Positions 16,416 to 25,853 of a stretch of DNA of 54,527 bases are shown piece after piece. Position numbers and translations under genes: made by a program. Each line of letters opens with the position of its first letter. Positions within the stretch are counted from its first letter, which is position 1. The DNA is from an uncultured Eubacteriales bacterium (GTDB lineage: Bacteria > Bacillota > Clostridia > Oscillospirales > UBA644). The stretch lies in NCBI GenBank assembly GCA_934454405.1, contig CAKSFN010000015.1:1-54527 (forward strand), written 5' to 3'. The notes below the pieces were generated by a model. The model saw nothing but the letters and a program-made list of their open reading frames with translations, had not been told where the DNA came from and ran no database searches.

Positions 16416-17252
16416 ATGAGCATTATCGAAAGCATTATTCTCGGAATAGTTCAGGGCTTGACGGAGTTTCTTCCCATTTCGAGTTCGGGGCACCTTGCCA
16501 TCGCGCAAAAACTGTTCGGTATGAATGAGACGGGCTTTTTTCTCGAAGCGCTTCTTCACGTCGGAACTCTCGTCGCGGTTTTTATCGCGTTCCGAAAGCT
16601 TATCGCGGGGCTGTTCAAGGGCTTTTTCACCATGCTCGGAAAGGTTTTTCGCGGAAAGTTTTCTCTGAAAAAGGCCGAACCCGAGGAAAGGATGATTCTT
16701 ATGCTCATCGTTTCCTGTCTGCCTCTTTTTCTTGCCCTTATATTTAAGGACTATGCGGAAAATCTGAAAAATTCGCTGTGGGCGGTCGGTGCGGCGCTTA
16801 TTGTAAACGGCGTGATTCTTCTGATTTGCGACAGACTGCCGGACAGAAAAAGAAACGCCGCGAATATGACTCTCGGCAATTCTCTGGCGGTCGGTTTTAT
16901 GCAGGCGGTTGCGATAATTCCGGGCATTTCCCGTTCCGGCTCCACGATAACCGCAGGCGTCGCGTCGGGGCTTGACAGGGAATTTGCGGCGCAGTATACA
17001 TTCATTCTTTCCATCCCCACAATTCTCGCCGGCGCGGCGATGAGTTTTAAGGACGCAGTCGCCGAACATTCGATAGTTGCCTCCGATATCCCGTCTTACA
17101 TAATAGGCGTGGTTGTTTCGGGTGTCGTCGGATTTTTTGCGATAAAGCTTTTGCAATATATTCTCAAATCAAAAAAATTCATTATATTCTCTGTGTACAG
17201 TTTTGTTGTCGGTGCCGCTGCACTGATCTTCGGCATCGTAAAAGGAGTATAA
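16416..17252 (+). CDS. uppP: Undecaprenyl-diphosphatase UppP/BacA
   Basis: A 278-residue polytopic membrane enzyme that removes a phosphate from undecaprenyl diphosphate so the lipid carrier can be reused in peptidoglycan synthesis. It opens with the signature GIVQGLTEFLPISSSGHL (catalytic Glu and Ser) and has the second motif PGISRSGSTI about residue 170. About seven to eight hydrophobic segments follow the family pattern. Overproduction of this family raises bacitracin tolerance. Its stop codon directly abuts the ftsK start (TAAATG), linking cell-wall supply with division in one transcript. Confidence 0.96.
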   Translation: MSIIESIILGIVQGLTEFLPISSSGHLAIAQKLFGMNETGFFLEALLHVGTLVAVFIAFRKLIAGLFKGFFTMLGKVFRGKFSLKKAEPEERMILMLIVSCLPLFLALIFKDYAENLKNSLWAVGAALIVNGVILLICDRLPDRKRNAANMTLGNSLAVGFMQAVAIIPGISRSGSTITAGVASGLDREFAAQYTFILSIPTILAGAAMSFKDAVAEHSIVASDIPSYIIGVVVSGVVGFFAIKLLQYILKSKKFIIFSVYSFVVGAAALIFGIVKGV

Positions 17253-19769
17253 ATGGCTCAACGGAAAAAAACGGTTAAAAAGAAGGATTCTCCGAAAAAC
17301 ACGGCTCCGCGGAAAACGGAGGCGAGAGGAAGACGTCCGAACAAAAAAATGGATAAGAACCTTCGCGACACGATTTTTGCAGTCGTGCTTATCGGCGTTG
17401 CCGTTTGTCTTACCATCTGCCTCGTGATTCCCGAGGCGGGCGTTCTGTGCCGTTGGATAAGAGACGTTTTGTTCGGTCTTTTCGGCTGGGCGGGCGCGGT
17501 CGTCCCCGTTGCGCTTGTTTTTTATGCGGTTCTGATGATTCTGCGCTATGAAAAAATCACCTCAAAGGTTCTTCTTTCAACGGGCGCGATAGTTCTTCTT
17601 TCGGCGTTCATCAATGTCTGCGAAGACCCCGACAGGCTTCTCGTCGCCGAAAAAAAAGGTCTCGCAGAGTGCATTTCTTCCCTTTATAAAAGCGGCGCGG
17701 AATTTGCTTCCGGCGGCGTTGTCGGCGGCGCAATAGCCGAACCGCTGACGCTTCTTGTCGGCGCTCTCATAAGCGGAATAATCATATTTATCGTTATGCT
17801 TGTCGCGTTTATTTTCGTAACGGGACTGACATTTTCCTCTTTCATCGGAACCCCCGACGAACGCCGTGCGGCGCGCGAGGAAAGAGACGAGATAAGAAAA
17901 CAGGCGGAGGAAGAGGCGCGCAAAAAGCGTATCGAAAAGAAAATACGGCTTACTCTGCCCGAATACGGCGACGAAATCGAGGCTCCGAAAAACGGGCAAA
18001 AAGGAAAGGAAAAGGTCGGACAGAACTGTTCAAGCGAACCGAGCTTTGACGAAGAGGAAACAAAGATTCCGACTTTCACCACCAATCTGGACGATCTTTC
18101 GAAGATGTCCTCCGTCCCCTCTTCCGCGACAGGCTCTGCCGCGCCCGAAGAGGAAAAGATAACAAAAGAGGATATCGCCGAGGCGACCGCCGAAGTGACT
18201 GCCGAGATAGAGGCGGAAAAGGCGATTCAGCCCGAAAAACCTTACGTTTATCCCGATATAGAATTGCTTTCAAAGCCGAAAATTATCCGTGAAGAAGGCA
18301 TTGCGGAGTATTTGCGCACAACGGGCGAAAAGCTTGTCGAAACGCTGAGAAGCTTCAACGTGGAAACGCACATTCTGCACGCTTCGCACGGTCCCACGGT
18401 CACGCGTTACGAGCTTGCTCCCGAACAGGGCGTAAAAATAAGTAAAATAACAAACCTCGAAGCGGATATCGCATTGAGCCTTGCGGCGGAAAGCGTTCGT
18501 ATCGAGGCTCCCATACCGGGAAAAGCCGCGATAGGCATAGAGATCCCGAACCAGATCCAGCAAACGGTGAATATCCGCGACCTTATCGACAGCGACGATT
18601 TCAGAAACGCAAAGTCGAAGGTGACGGCGGCTCTCGGCAAGGACATCAGCGGCGAAAACATTTTCGTCGATATCTCAAAAATGCCGCACCTGCTTATCGC
18701 GGGCGCGACGGGCACGGGCAAATCCGTTTGCATAAACTCCATAATCGTCAGCCTTCTTTACAAGGCGAAGCCCGACGAAGTCAAGCTTATTCTCGTTGAC
18801 CCGAAAATGGTTGAGTTTTCGGTGTATAAAGGCATTCCGCATCTGCTTATTCCCGTTGTGACGGACCCGAAAAAGGCGGCTGGCGCGCTTTCGTGGGCGG
18901 TGACCGAGATGCTTTCGAGGTACCAGATGTTCACGGAAAAAGGCGTCCGCGATTTCAAGAGTTTCAACGCAAATCTCGAAGAGGACGAAAAACCTCTTCC
19001 TCAGATAATCATTATCATAGACGAGCTTGCCGACCTGATGATGGCTTCCCCCAAAGAGGTGGAGGATTCCGTTATGCGGCTTGCGCAGATGGCGCGCGCC
19101 GCGGGCATGCATCTGATTATCGCAACGCAGCGCCCCTCTGCAGACGTAATCACGGGTACTATAAAGGCGAACATTCCGTCCCGAATCGCTCTTGCGGTTT
19201 CGAGCGGCATAAACTCCCGTATCATTCTTGACGAGCTCGGCGCGGAAAGGCTTCTCGGAAAGGGCGATATGCTCTTTGACCCGCTCGGAGCGCCGAAAGC
19301 GCAGCGTATACAGGGCTGTTTTGTCAGCGAAACGGAGGTCGAAGCCGTTGTCGCGGCTCTGAAGCAGAACAATCCCTCCGAATATAATAAGGAAATACTC
19401 AGGCAGATTGAGCAGGCGGCGCTTGCGCAGCAGAAAGGCAAGAAGGACGGTACGTCCCTTTCCTCTTCCGGTTCGGGAATGACCGCCGAAAGCGAAGCGG
19501 CGGACGACGAAATGTTCGATCGCGCCGTTGAGGTCGTGATAGAGAGCGGACAGGCTTCCACTTCCATGCTTCAACGCCGTATCGGTCTCGGTTACGCGCG
19601 CGCGTCAAGGCTTATCGACTATATGGAAAAGCGCGGTTTGGTGGGTCCTTTTCAGGGAAGCAAGCCCCGCAAGGTTCTTATGACAAAAGAGGAATGGATG
19701 GAAGCGAAAATGCGCGCCGAAAATCCCGACACCGCGATGTCGGACGGCGGCGTTCCGGAGGACTTCTGA
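17253..19769 (+). CDS. ftsK: DNA translocase FtsK/SpoIIIE
   Basis: An 838-residue chromosome pump. Residues 1-30 are basic, then four membrane helices (about 35-205), a charged linker (205-330), and a RecA-like motor with Walker A GATGTGKS (484-491) and IIIDELADLMM (Walker B). A winged-helix gamma domain at the C-terminus (AVEVVIESGQASTSMLQRR...SRLIDYMEKRGLVGP) reads KOPS/SRS orientation signals. It moves DNA through the septum during division, or into the forespore in spore-formers; sequence does not decide between FtsK and SpoIIIE roles. It starts one base after uppP and its TGA shares bases with the next ATG (TGATG). Confidence 0.95.
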   Translation: MAQRKKTVKKKDSPKNTAPRKTEARGRRPNKKMDKNLRDTIFAVVLIGVAVCLTICLVIPEAGVLCRWIRDVLFGLFGWAGAVVPVALVFYAVLMILRYEKITSKVLLSTGAIVLLSAFINVCEDPDRLLVAEKKGLAECISSLYKSGAEFASGGVVGGAIAEPLTLLVGALISGIIIFIVMLVAFIFVTGLTFSSFIGTPDERRAAREERDEIRKQAEEEARKKRIEKKIRLTLPEYGDEIEAPKNGQKGKEKVGQNCSSEPSFDEEETKIPTFTTNLDDLSKMSSVPSSATGSAAPEEEKITKEDIAEATAEVTAEIEAEKAIQPEKPYVYPDIELLSKPKIIREEGIAEYLRTTGEKLVETLRSFNVETHILHASHGPTVTRYELAPEQGVKISKITNLEADIALSLAAESVRIEAPIPGKAAIGIEIPNQIQQTVNIRDLIDSDDFRNAKSKVTAALGKDISGENIFVDISKMPHLLIAGATGTGKSVCINSIIVSLLYKAKPDEVKLILVDPKMVEFSVYKGIPHLLIPVVTDPKKAAGALSWAVTEMLSRYQMFTEKGVRDFKSFNANLEEDEKPLPQIIIIIDELADLMMASPKEVEDSVMRLAQMARAAGMHLIIATQRPSADVITGTIKANIPSRIALAVSSGINSRIILDELGAERLLGKGDMLFDPLGAPKAQRIQGCFVSETEVEAVVAALKQNNPSEYNKEILRQIEQAALAQQKGKKDGTSLSSSGSGMTAESEAADDEMFDRAVEVVIESGQASTSMLQRRIGLGYARASRLIDYMEKRGLVGPFQGSKPRKVLMTKEEWMEAKMRAENPDTAMSDGGVPEDF

Positions 19770-21646
19770 TGAAAAATCCCCTTTATCCGGGCTTTTTGCC
19801 GGTTACGCGCCGCGAAATGGACGCGATGGGTATCAAACAGTTTGATTTTGTTTATGTGACGGGCGATTCTTATGTGGATCACCCGTCATTCGGCGTTGCC
19901 ATAATAGGCAGGGTTATCGAAAAACTCGGATTCACCGTCGGCATAATTTCACAGCCCGACTGGCGCTCGACAAAGGATTTCACCGTTTACGGCAGACCGA
20001 AATACGCTTTTCTCGTAACGGGCGGCTGCATTGACTCGATGGTCAATCATTACACCGCCGCAAAAAAAAGAAGAAGCGACGACGCATATACCGCCGGCGG
20101 CAGGGCGGGCAAAAGACCCGACCGCGCGGTTATTGTTTACTGCAACCGTATCAGAGAGGCTTACGGAGACGTTCCTCTCGTTATCGGCGGTCTTGAAGCG
20201 TCTTTGCGCCGTTTTGCGCATTACGATTATTGGAGCGATAAGGTCAGACGTTCGATACTGCTTGACAGCGGCGCGGATATCTGCGGCTTCGGTATGGGCG
20301 AAACCTCGACGGAGCGGATAGTTACGCGTCTTGCGGCGGGTGAACCCGTTTCCTCTTTGACTGATATTGCGGGGACATGCGTCGTTGTTGACGAAAAACC
20401 TGCCGACGCGGTCGAATGTCCCTCTTTCGAAAAGGTCTGCGGCTCGGATGAGGCAAGTAAAAAGCAGTATGCGGACGCGACGCGCATACAGTACGGGCAG
20501 CAGGACGCTTTTATCGGAAAAACTCTCGTTCAGCGTCACGGCGACAAGTGGGTGAAGCAGAATCCTCCGTCCGAACCGCTTGACGGCAAGGCTTTGGACG
20601 ATGTTTACGACCTGCCCTTTATGCGCGCATGGCACCCCGTATACGACGAGGAGGGCGGCGTGCCCGCGATAGCGGAGGTTGAACATTCCGTAACGCACAA
20701 CCGCGGCTGTTTCGGCGGCTGCAATTTCTGCGCGATAGTTTTTCATCAGGGCAGATACGTAACTTCCAGAACCGAGGACAGCGTGGTTCGCGAAGCCGAA
20801 AAAATAACGCATTCGCCGAACTTTAAGGGATATATTCACGATGTCGGAGGTCCTACCGCGAATTTCAGACACCCCGCCTGCAACAAAAAAAGTCTTTGCA
20901 CGAACCGTAAATGTCTTGCTCCTTATCCGTGCCCCGCGATGAAGCCCGACCACACGGAATATCTTCGCATTCTGCGCCGCATAAGAGAGCTGCCGAGGGT
21001 CAAAAAGGTGTTCGTCAGAAGCGGCATACGGTACGATTATTTAATAGAAGATAAAAACGAGGAGTTTTTCGAGGAACTTGTCAAGCACCATATCAGCGGT
21101 CAGCTGAAGGTGGCTCCCGAACATTGTTCGGACAGGGTTCTCGACTGCATGGGAAAGCCGCATTTTTCGATTTACAGAAAGTTTTACAGGCGTTTTTACG
21201 AATTGAACAGGAAATTCGGTATGGATCAGTATCTGGTTCCGTATATGATCTCCTCGCACCCCGGCGCGACGCTTGACGACGCGATAGAGCTTGCCCTCTA
21301 TCTTAAAGAGATAAATTATCACCCCGAACAGGTTCAGGATTTTTATCCGACGCCGGGAACGGTCAGCACGTGTATGTTTTGGACGGGTATAGACCCTCTC
21401 AGCGGCAAAAAGGTATACGTTCCGCGAACCGCGGAGGAAAAAGCGTATCAGCGCGCGCTGCTTCAATGCACCCGCCCCGAAAACGCCGAAAAAGTCAAAA
21501 AGGCGCTGATAAAGGCGGGAAGACCCGACCTGATAAGGGTTCTTTTGCCCTCGGGAGCGGTCGCGCCGCAGTCAAAAGCCCGGAACGGCTGCCGTCCGCA
21601 TCCGACCTCTTCCATAAGAAAAAACGCGAAAAAGAGGAAAAAATAG
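19769..21646 (+). CDS. YgiQ family radical SAM protein
   Basis: A 625-residue protein of the YgiQ family, with an N-terminal cobalamin-binding-like domain (about 1-300) and a radical SAM core. The [4Fe-4S] cysteines are C314, C318 and C321 (NRGCFGGCNFC). VRSGIRYDYL and EHCSDRVLDCMGKP lie in the barrel. A basic tail ends the protein. Members are widespread in anaerobes and have no established reaction. The ATG at 19769 overlaps the ftsK stop, so the gene is translationally coupled. An upstream in-frame start inside ftsK is rejected for that reason. Confidence 0.9.
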   Translation: MKNPLYPGFLPVTRREMDAMGIKQFDFVYVTGDSYVDHPSFGVAIIGRVIEKLGFTVGIISQPDWRSTKDFTVYGRPKYAFLVTGGCIDSMVNHYTAAKKRRSDDAYTAGGRAGKRPDRAVIVYCNRIREAYGDVPLVIGGLEASLRRFAHYDYWSDKVRRSILLDSGADICGFGMGETSTERIVTRLAAGEPVSSLTDIAGTCVVVDEKPADAVECPSFEKVCGSDEASKKQYADATRIQYGQQDAFIGKTLVQRHGDKWVKQNPPSEPLDGKALDDVYDLPFMRAWHPVYDEEGGVPAIAEVEHSVTHNRGCFGGCNFCAIVFHQGRYVTSRTEDSVVREAEKITHSPNFKGYIHDVGGPTANFRHPACNKKSLCTNRKCLAPYPCPAMKPDHTEYLRILRRIRELPRVKKVFVRSGIRYDYLIEDKNEEFFEELVKHHISGQLKVAPEHCSDRVLDCMGKPHFSIYRKFYRRFYELNRKFGMDQYLVPYMISSHPGATLDDAIELALYLKEINYHPEQVQDFYPTPGTVSTCMFWTGIDPLSGKKVYVPRTAEEKAYQRALLQCTRPENAEKVKKALIKAGRPDLIRVLLPSGAVAPQSKARNGCRPHPTSSIRKNAKKRKK

Positions 21647-21730
21647 TGCTTTTTCACAGAGGTTTACAATATATTACGGCACGAAATCGTACTTTGTGAA
21701 AAAAAAATTAAAAAAAATCGAACTCACGGA

Positions 21731-21759
21731 TTGACAAGGGAAAAAAAGTGTGATATAAT
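21731..21759 (+). promoter_or_regulatory. Perfect-consensus promoter of the two-component pair
   Basis: TTGACA (21731-21736), 17-nt spacer, TATAAT (21754-21759); both boxes exact. Such a strong promoter suggests constant high expression of the regulator. Confidence 0.92.
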
Positions 21760-21772
21760 TTTAAACGGAAGA

Positions 21773-21819
21773 TCCCGTGGAAAGAGAGATTGCGGGAAAT
21801 AAAGCGGGCCAGCCGCTTT
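21773..21819 (+). promoter_or_regulatory. Two hairpins in the response-regulator leader
   Basis: Hairpin 1: TCCCG (21773-21777) with CGGGA (21793-21797). Hairpin 2: AAAGCGG / CCGCTTT (21801-21819), ending right before the GAAGGGAG ribosome site. They may set translation or mRNA stability. Function not shown. Confidence 0.4.
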
Positions 21820-21836
21820 GAAGGGAGTAAAAAAAG

Positions 21837-22529
21837 ATGGACAAAGTTTTACTTATAGCGGACGACAATAAGGATATCGTGGACATCCTTAAAATCTACG
21901 CTCAGAAAGAAGGTTATAAGACCGTTTGCGCATACGACGGCGAACAGGCTCTCAAAATGCAGAAGGAGTATAACCCGGTTCTGATCCTTCTCGACGTTAT
22001 GATGCCCAAAATCAACGGTTACGACGTTTGCAGACAGATAAGGCAGACCTCGAACGTTCCCATAATCATGGTAACGGCGAAAAGCGAAGAGGCCGACAGA
22101 ATCCTCGGTCTTGATATCGGCGCGGACGATTATGTCGTTAAACCGTTCAGCCCCCGCGAGGTTATGACGAGAATAAAAGCGGTTCTCAGAAGAGTCAGCG
22201 ACGAGGCGAATGACGAGAGAAACAAGAGAATCGAAGTTGCCGGTCTTACCATTGATATGAACAGCTATGAGGCTTACGTTAACGGCAAGCCCGTTGTTCT
22301 GACAAAGAAAGAAATAGAAATCCTTTGGCTCTTTGCCACCAACCCCGGCAAGGTTTATACCAGAGATCATCTTCTGGAAAACATTTGGGGTTACGAATAC
22401 TTCGGAGATACGAGAACCGTCGATACGCACATCAAGCGCATCCGCACCAAGCTCAATCTTGACGAGACCGTAGGGTTTGATATCAAAACCGTTTGGGGCG
22501 TAGGCTACAAATTCGAGGTCAAACAATAA
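21837..22529 (+). CDS. OmpR/PhoB-type response regulator
   Basis: A 230-residue transcription factor with a receiver domain (1-120) and a winged-helix DNA-binding domain (about 130-230). Receiver residues are present: the acidic pair D9/D10, phosphoacceptor D53 (LLDVMMP), T80 and K102 (VKPF). The DNA-binding part has LTKKEIEILWLFATNPGKVYTRD and VDTHIKRIRTKL typical of the OmpR group. It has the spacing and context of Clostridia YycF/PhoP-type regulators, but the regulon cannot be deduced. The TAATG overlap with the kinase gene shows they form one system. Confidence 0.95.
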   Translation: MDKVLLIADDNKDIVDILKIYAQKEGYKTVCAYDGEQALKMQKEYNPVLILLDVMMPKINGYDVCRQIRQTSNVPIIMVTAKSEEADRILGLDIGADDYVVKPFSPREVMTRIKAVLRRVSDEANDERNKRIEVAGLTIDMNSYEAYVNGKPVVLTKKEIEILWLFATNPGKVYTRDHLLENIWGYEYFGDTRTVDTHIKRIRTKLNLDETVGFDIKTVWGVGYKFEVKQ

Positions 22530-24319
22530 TGTTCAAAAAGATATCATCTGAATTGATGACTGTCTTAATTTCCGTAACGGTACTGGTGGTTTTAATCACC
22601 AGTATCGTTTTCACACTTCTTTTTTCCGATTATGCGATAAAAGAGAAGGAAGAAACGCTGAAAACTATGGCGAAAAACATATCCGTTCTCGTTGCAAGGG
22701 ACGAGGCGAGCACTTCTTCCTATAACCTGAAAAGTATTTCGGACTACAACCTTTTTGCGAAAGAGGTTCTCTCTTCGCAGGTGTGGATAGTCAACCGCGA
22801 CGGGGTTTTTGACAGGCTTCACAATTCCGCGGATACGCCGTATAATGCAAAAGAGCTTCCTTCCGAGGGATACGCGTGCTATGAACGCGCCCTGAACGGA
22901 GAAAGCTTTGTGACGACCGAGTTCAGCGGATATTTCGGCGAAAAGACCATCAGCGTTTTCGTGCCTGTCGAGGTTCTTTCGGCAGAGGACGAGTATTGCG
23001 GCGTCGTTGCCGTGCACTGCTCGATGTCGAACATCGCCGCCACGTATAATTCGGCGCTGACTTTCCTCGTTGTTGCGATCGTCGTCGCCGCAATAATCGC
23101 CGTTATCATTTCTTCTCTTCTCGCGCGTTTTGTTTCAAAGCCTCTGATAGAAATGAGGAACCTTGCGCAGAAAATGGCGGAGGGAGACTATACCGTTCGC
23201 GCGTCCGACGGAGGCAAGGACGAAATCGGGGACCTTTCGAGGAGCCTGAATTACCTTTCGGAAACGCTTGAATCAACGGTCGGAGAACTTGAGGTCGAAA
23301 AGAACAAGCTGAACGACCTTCTTCAGAATATGTCAGAGGGGCTTGCGTCCTTCACTCCCGACGGCAAACTGACCCGTTACAATTCCGTCTGGGTCAGCCT
23401 CTGCCCGGCGAATATTATGGAAAACGAGGATTTCTCCGACGCGCTTTACGACGTTTTCAAAACGGGAGAGACCTGCGCTGTCGCCATTGAGCTTGCGGAC
23501 GTAATCAAGTTTATAATGTCTCCGATATGGAACGAAAAACATGACAGCATTGAGGCGGTCGTCGTTATCGCCTCCGATATAACGAAGGAAGTCCGGCTTG
23601 AAAAAACAAGGCGCGAATTCGTTTCAAACGTTTCGCACGAGTTCAGAACGCCGCTTACGATAATCAAGGGAAACGCCGAGCTGCTGCTTGACGGCGCGGT
23701 AACGGATCCCGAAATGCTGACGCAGGTTTACGAGCGGATAGAAAGCGAGACCGTTGCTCTTGAAAAGCTCGTAAAGGATCTTCTCGACGTTTCGCGAATG
23801 AAGGCGGGCAAAATCAAGCTTGACTGCTCCGAAGTAGATCTTTCGGAAATGGCAATTGAGATAACGTCGAAAATGCGGGTTATAACGGATAAGAAAAGTA
23901 TTTCTCTTATCTGCAACACAAGCCACAGCCTCCGCCCCGTCTGGGGAGATGTGGATCGCATCCGTCAGCTGTTCATTATTTTTATCGACAACGCGATAAA
24001 ATTCACTCCCGTGGGAGGAACGATAACCGTTTCGACATCTCAGGTGGACAACTGTGCATGTCTTTCCGTCAAAGATACCGGCAAGGGAATAGCGAAAGAG
24101 GACATTCCGTTCATTTTCGAGAGATTCTACAAGGTGGACAAGGCTCGCGGAGGCTCCGCGCAGGGAACGGGGCTCGGGCTTTCGATAGCAAGCAGCATAG
24201 TTGAGCTTCACGGCGGCGGCATAACCGTTGAAAGCGACCTCGGAAAGGGAACGACTTTTAATATTATGCTTCCTTTCGCCGACGAAAGCCGGACGGAAAA
24301 GAAAAAAGACGAAAAATAA
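22529..24319 (+). CDS. Membrane sensor histidine kinase (HAMP-PAS-HisKA-HATPase)
   Basis: A 596-residue sensor kinase, partner of the preceding regulator. Helix 1 (about 7-32), an extracellular sensing segment (33-170), helix 2 (about 175-198), then HAMP (about 200-255), a PAS-like region (about 265-350), HisKA with H370 in SHEFRTPLT, and a catalytic ATPase domain (DNAIKFTP, DTGKGI, GTGLGLSI). This is the WalK/PhoR layout. The signal is unknown. The ATG at 22529 shares a base with the upstream stop; an in-frame start inside the regulator is unlikely. A terminator-like hairpin follows. Confidence 0.94.
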   Translation: MFKKISSELMTVLISVTVLVVLITSIVFTLLFSDYAIKEKEETLKTMAKNISVLVARDEASTSSYNLKSISDYNLFAKEVLSSQVWIVNRDGVFDRLHNSADTPYNAKELPSEGYACYERALNGESFVTTEFSGYFGEKTISVFVPVEVLSAEDEYCGVVAVHCSMSNIAATYNSALTFLVVAIVVAAIIAVIISSLLARFVSKPLIEMRNLAQKMAEGDYTVRASDGGKDEIGDLSRSLNYLSETLESTVGELEVEKNKLNDLLQNMSEGLASFTPDGKLTRYNSVWVSLCPANIMENEDFSDALYDVFKTGETCAVAIELADVIKFIMSPIWNEKHDSIEAVVVIASDITKEVRLEKTRREFVSNVSHEFRTPLTIIKGNAELLLDGAVTDPEMLTQVYERIESETVALEKLVKDLLDVSRMKAGKIKLDCSEVDLSEMAIEITSKMRVITDKKSISLICNTSHSLRPVWGDVDRIRQLFIIFIDNAIKFTPVGGTITVSTSQVDNCACLSVKDTGKGIAKEDIPFIFERFYKVDKARGGSAQGTGLGLSIASSIVELHGGGITVESDLGKGTTFNIMLPFADESRTEKKKDEK

Positions 24320-24323
24320 AAAG

Positions 24324-24361
24324 AGAGGGCTGTAAAGAAAATGGTTTCTTTGCAGCCTCTT
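24324..24361 (+). terminator. Hairpin after the kinase gene
   Basis: Long stem of GAGGGCTGTAAAGAAA-type against TTTCTTTGCAGCCTC with one bulge and a G-T pair; only a weak T-rich tail follows. It probably ends or attenuates the kinase transcript before the radical SAM gene. Confidence 0.6.
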
Positions 24362-24384
24362 GTTTCGGAGATAAAAGAGAAATT

Positions 24385-25260
24385 ATGGAATGCGGTATTT
24401 GTCCGCGCGGCTGCGGAGTTCTGCGCGAAAGAGGAGAGACAGGCTTCTGTCGCTGCGGAAAAGATATGCTTGTTTCGCTTGTCGATCTGCATCGCGGCGA
24501 AGAACCCTGCATAAGCGGCAAAAACGGTGCGGGAACAATATTTTTCGCAGGCTGCTCCCTCGGCTGCGTTTTCTGCCAGAATTTTGAGATCAGCCGCGAA
24601 CCGAGGGGCAGAAAATATTCGGAGGAAGACCTTGTTCGCGCGATGAAAACGCTTGAAGACCGCGGCGCGGAAAATATCGAGTTCGTTACCGCGACGCATT
24701 TTTCGTTCGAGGTTTTGTCCGCTTTGAAAAAATACAAGCCGTCCGTTCCCGTCGTCTGGAATTCAAGCGGCTATGAAAAGGTCGAAACTCTTCGCCTTTT
24801 TGAGGGGCTTGTCGATGTTTATTTGCCCGACCTGAAGTTTTTCAGCCCCGAGTTGAGCCGCAGATACGCAAACTGCCCCGATTATTTCGAAGTCGCGTTT
24901 TCCGCGATAAAAGAAATGCGGCGGCAGAGCGGAGGCTGCGTTTTTGACGAAAAAGGAAAGCTTTTGCGCGGAACTCTTATACGTCACCTTGTTCTTCCCG
25001 GACATATTCACGACTCCTTTGAGATTCTGAAGATGATTGCGTCCGAGCTTCCGCACGACGTTTACGTCAGCCTGCTTTGTCAGTATTTTCCTCCCGACGG
25101 ACTTCTGAAAAGCGGGAAATATCCCGAAATCTCGCGAAAACTGAAACGTCGGGAATATTCCGCGGTCGTAGACCGTTTTCTGTCGCTCGGGCTTGAAAAC
25201 GGCTTCGTTCAGGAGCTTTCGAGCGCAACGAAAAGTTATGTTCCCGTTTGGGATATATAA
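24385..25260 (+). CDS. PflA-like (PflX-type) radical SAM protein
   Basis: A 291-residue radical SAM protein. The SAM cluster cysteines are C57, C61 and C64 (CSLGCVFCQNFEIS). An extra N-terminal Cys set (CGICPRGCG, FCRCG) could hold a second Fe-S cluster. Sequence pattern fits the uncharacterised PflX-type group (COG1313-like), related to pyruvate formate-lyase activases; no glycyl-radical enzyme is seen nearby, so the target is unknown. The ribosome site is weak (AAAGAG), and related hairpins with a shared GGCTGTAAA core precede and follow the gene. Confidence 0.82.
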   Translation: MECGICPRGCGVLRERGETGFCRCGKDMLVSLVDLHRGEEPCISGKNGAGTIFFAGCSLGCVFCQNFEISREPRGRKYSEEDLVRAMKTLEDRGAENIEFVTATHFSFEVLSALKKYKPSVPVVWNSSGYEKVETLRLFEGLVDVYLPDLKFFSPELSRRYANCPDYFEVAFSAIKEMRRQSGGCVFDEKGKLLRGTLIRHLVLPGHIHDSFEILKMIASELPHDVYVSLLCQYFPPDGLLKSGKYPEISRKLKRREYSAVVDRFLSLGLENGFVQELSSATKSYVPVWDI

Positions 25261-25273
25261 AATCAGATAAAGG

Positions 25274-25320
25274 CACGGCTGTAAAAACTTACGTTTTTTA
25301 CAGCCGTGTTATTGTTTTTA
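25274..25320 (+). terminator. Terminator after the radical SAM gene
   Basis: CACGGCTGTAAAAA / TTTTTACAGCCGTG, 14 pairs with a seven-base loop, then TTATTGTTTTT. Strong intrinsic terminator. The 138 nt from here to the next stop codon hold nothing I can identify beyond a weak GGAGG-type inverted repeat near 25360-25385. Confidence 0.92.
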
Positions 25321-25458
25321 AGGGAAAGGCTTACAACATGTAACAAAAAGGATTGCGCTCCTCCTGTTTTCATTTTCGGAGGGGGTTACTGTCCGTTATT
25401 TGCTTTTTCACCATTTAACGCGTCCGGTAGAAATCAGTATACTGTGTCGCGCGGAAAT

Positions 25459-25809
25459 TCAGGTCGAATCGTTGCGCGGTTTAATAAGAAATCGAAAAAA
25501 CTGTCTCAATTGGCGCGGATTACGTATATACCTTAATGAAGCGGCGATATACATTTGTGTTCTTTCCCGGCTCAGTTTGAATGTTCTTGCGATTTTTTCC
25601 TCATCTTTTCCTTCGCGGAAAATCATATCCATTATTTGATCTTTCGGTTCGGGAAGGCTTTTTACAAGCAGGGTCGCTTTTTCATAAAATTCATCGTAAC
25701 AAACAATGTTCTCGCCGCTGTCATCGTTTCTTCTGCCGAAAACAGTGTTGAAAAAATTCTCGCAATAGACTTTTTTAGATATATTTTCTTTTTTGTTTTG
25801 GTCGTCCAT
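25459..25809 (-). CDS. Sigma-70 region 4-like helix-turn-helix protein
   Basis: A 116-residue protein whose second half looks like sigma region 4.2: EKIARTFKLSRERTQMYIAASLRYIRNPRQL, with the SRER recognition-helix start and the LR.IR.P ending of sigma-70 proteins. There is no region 2 or 3, so it cannot act as a full sigma factor. It may be an HTH regulator or a fragment of one. The first 45 residues are polar and unfamiliar. Last gene of the AT-rich leftward accessory operon (25459-27841). Its Shine-Dalgarno is weak (GAAGAA). Confidence 0.6.
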   Translation of the reverse strand: MDDQNKKENISKKVYCENFFNTVFGRRNDDSGENIVCYDEFYEKATLLVKSLPEPKDQIMDMIFREGKDEEKIARTFKLSRERTQMYIAASLRYIRNPRQLRQFFRFLIKPRNDST

Positions 25810-25853
25810 ATTATTCTTCTTTCTAAATTTTTTGGAGATATGTTCCGCTATTC

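Noticed and set aside
24341..24384. Upstream ATG for the radical SAM gene
   Set aside because: Not in the same frame as the radical SAM core and lies inside the hairpin.
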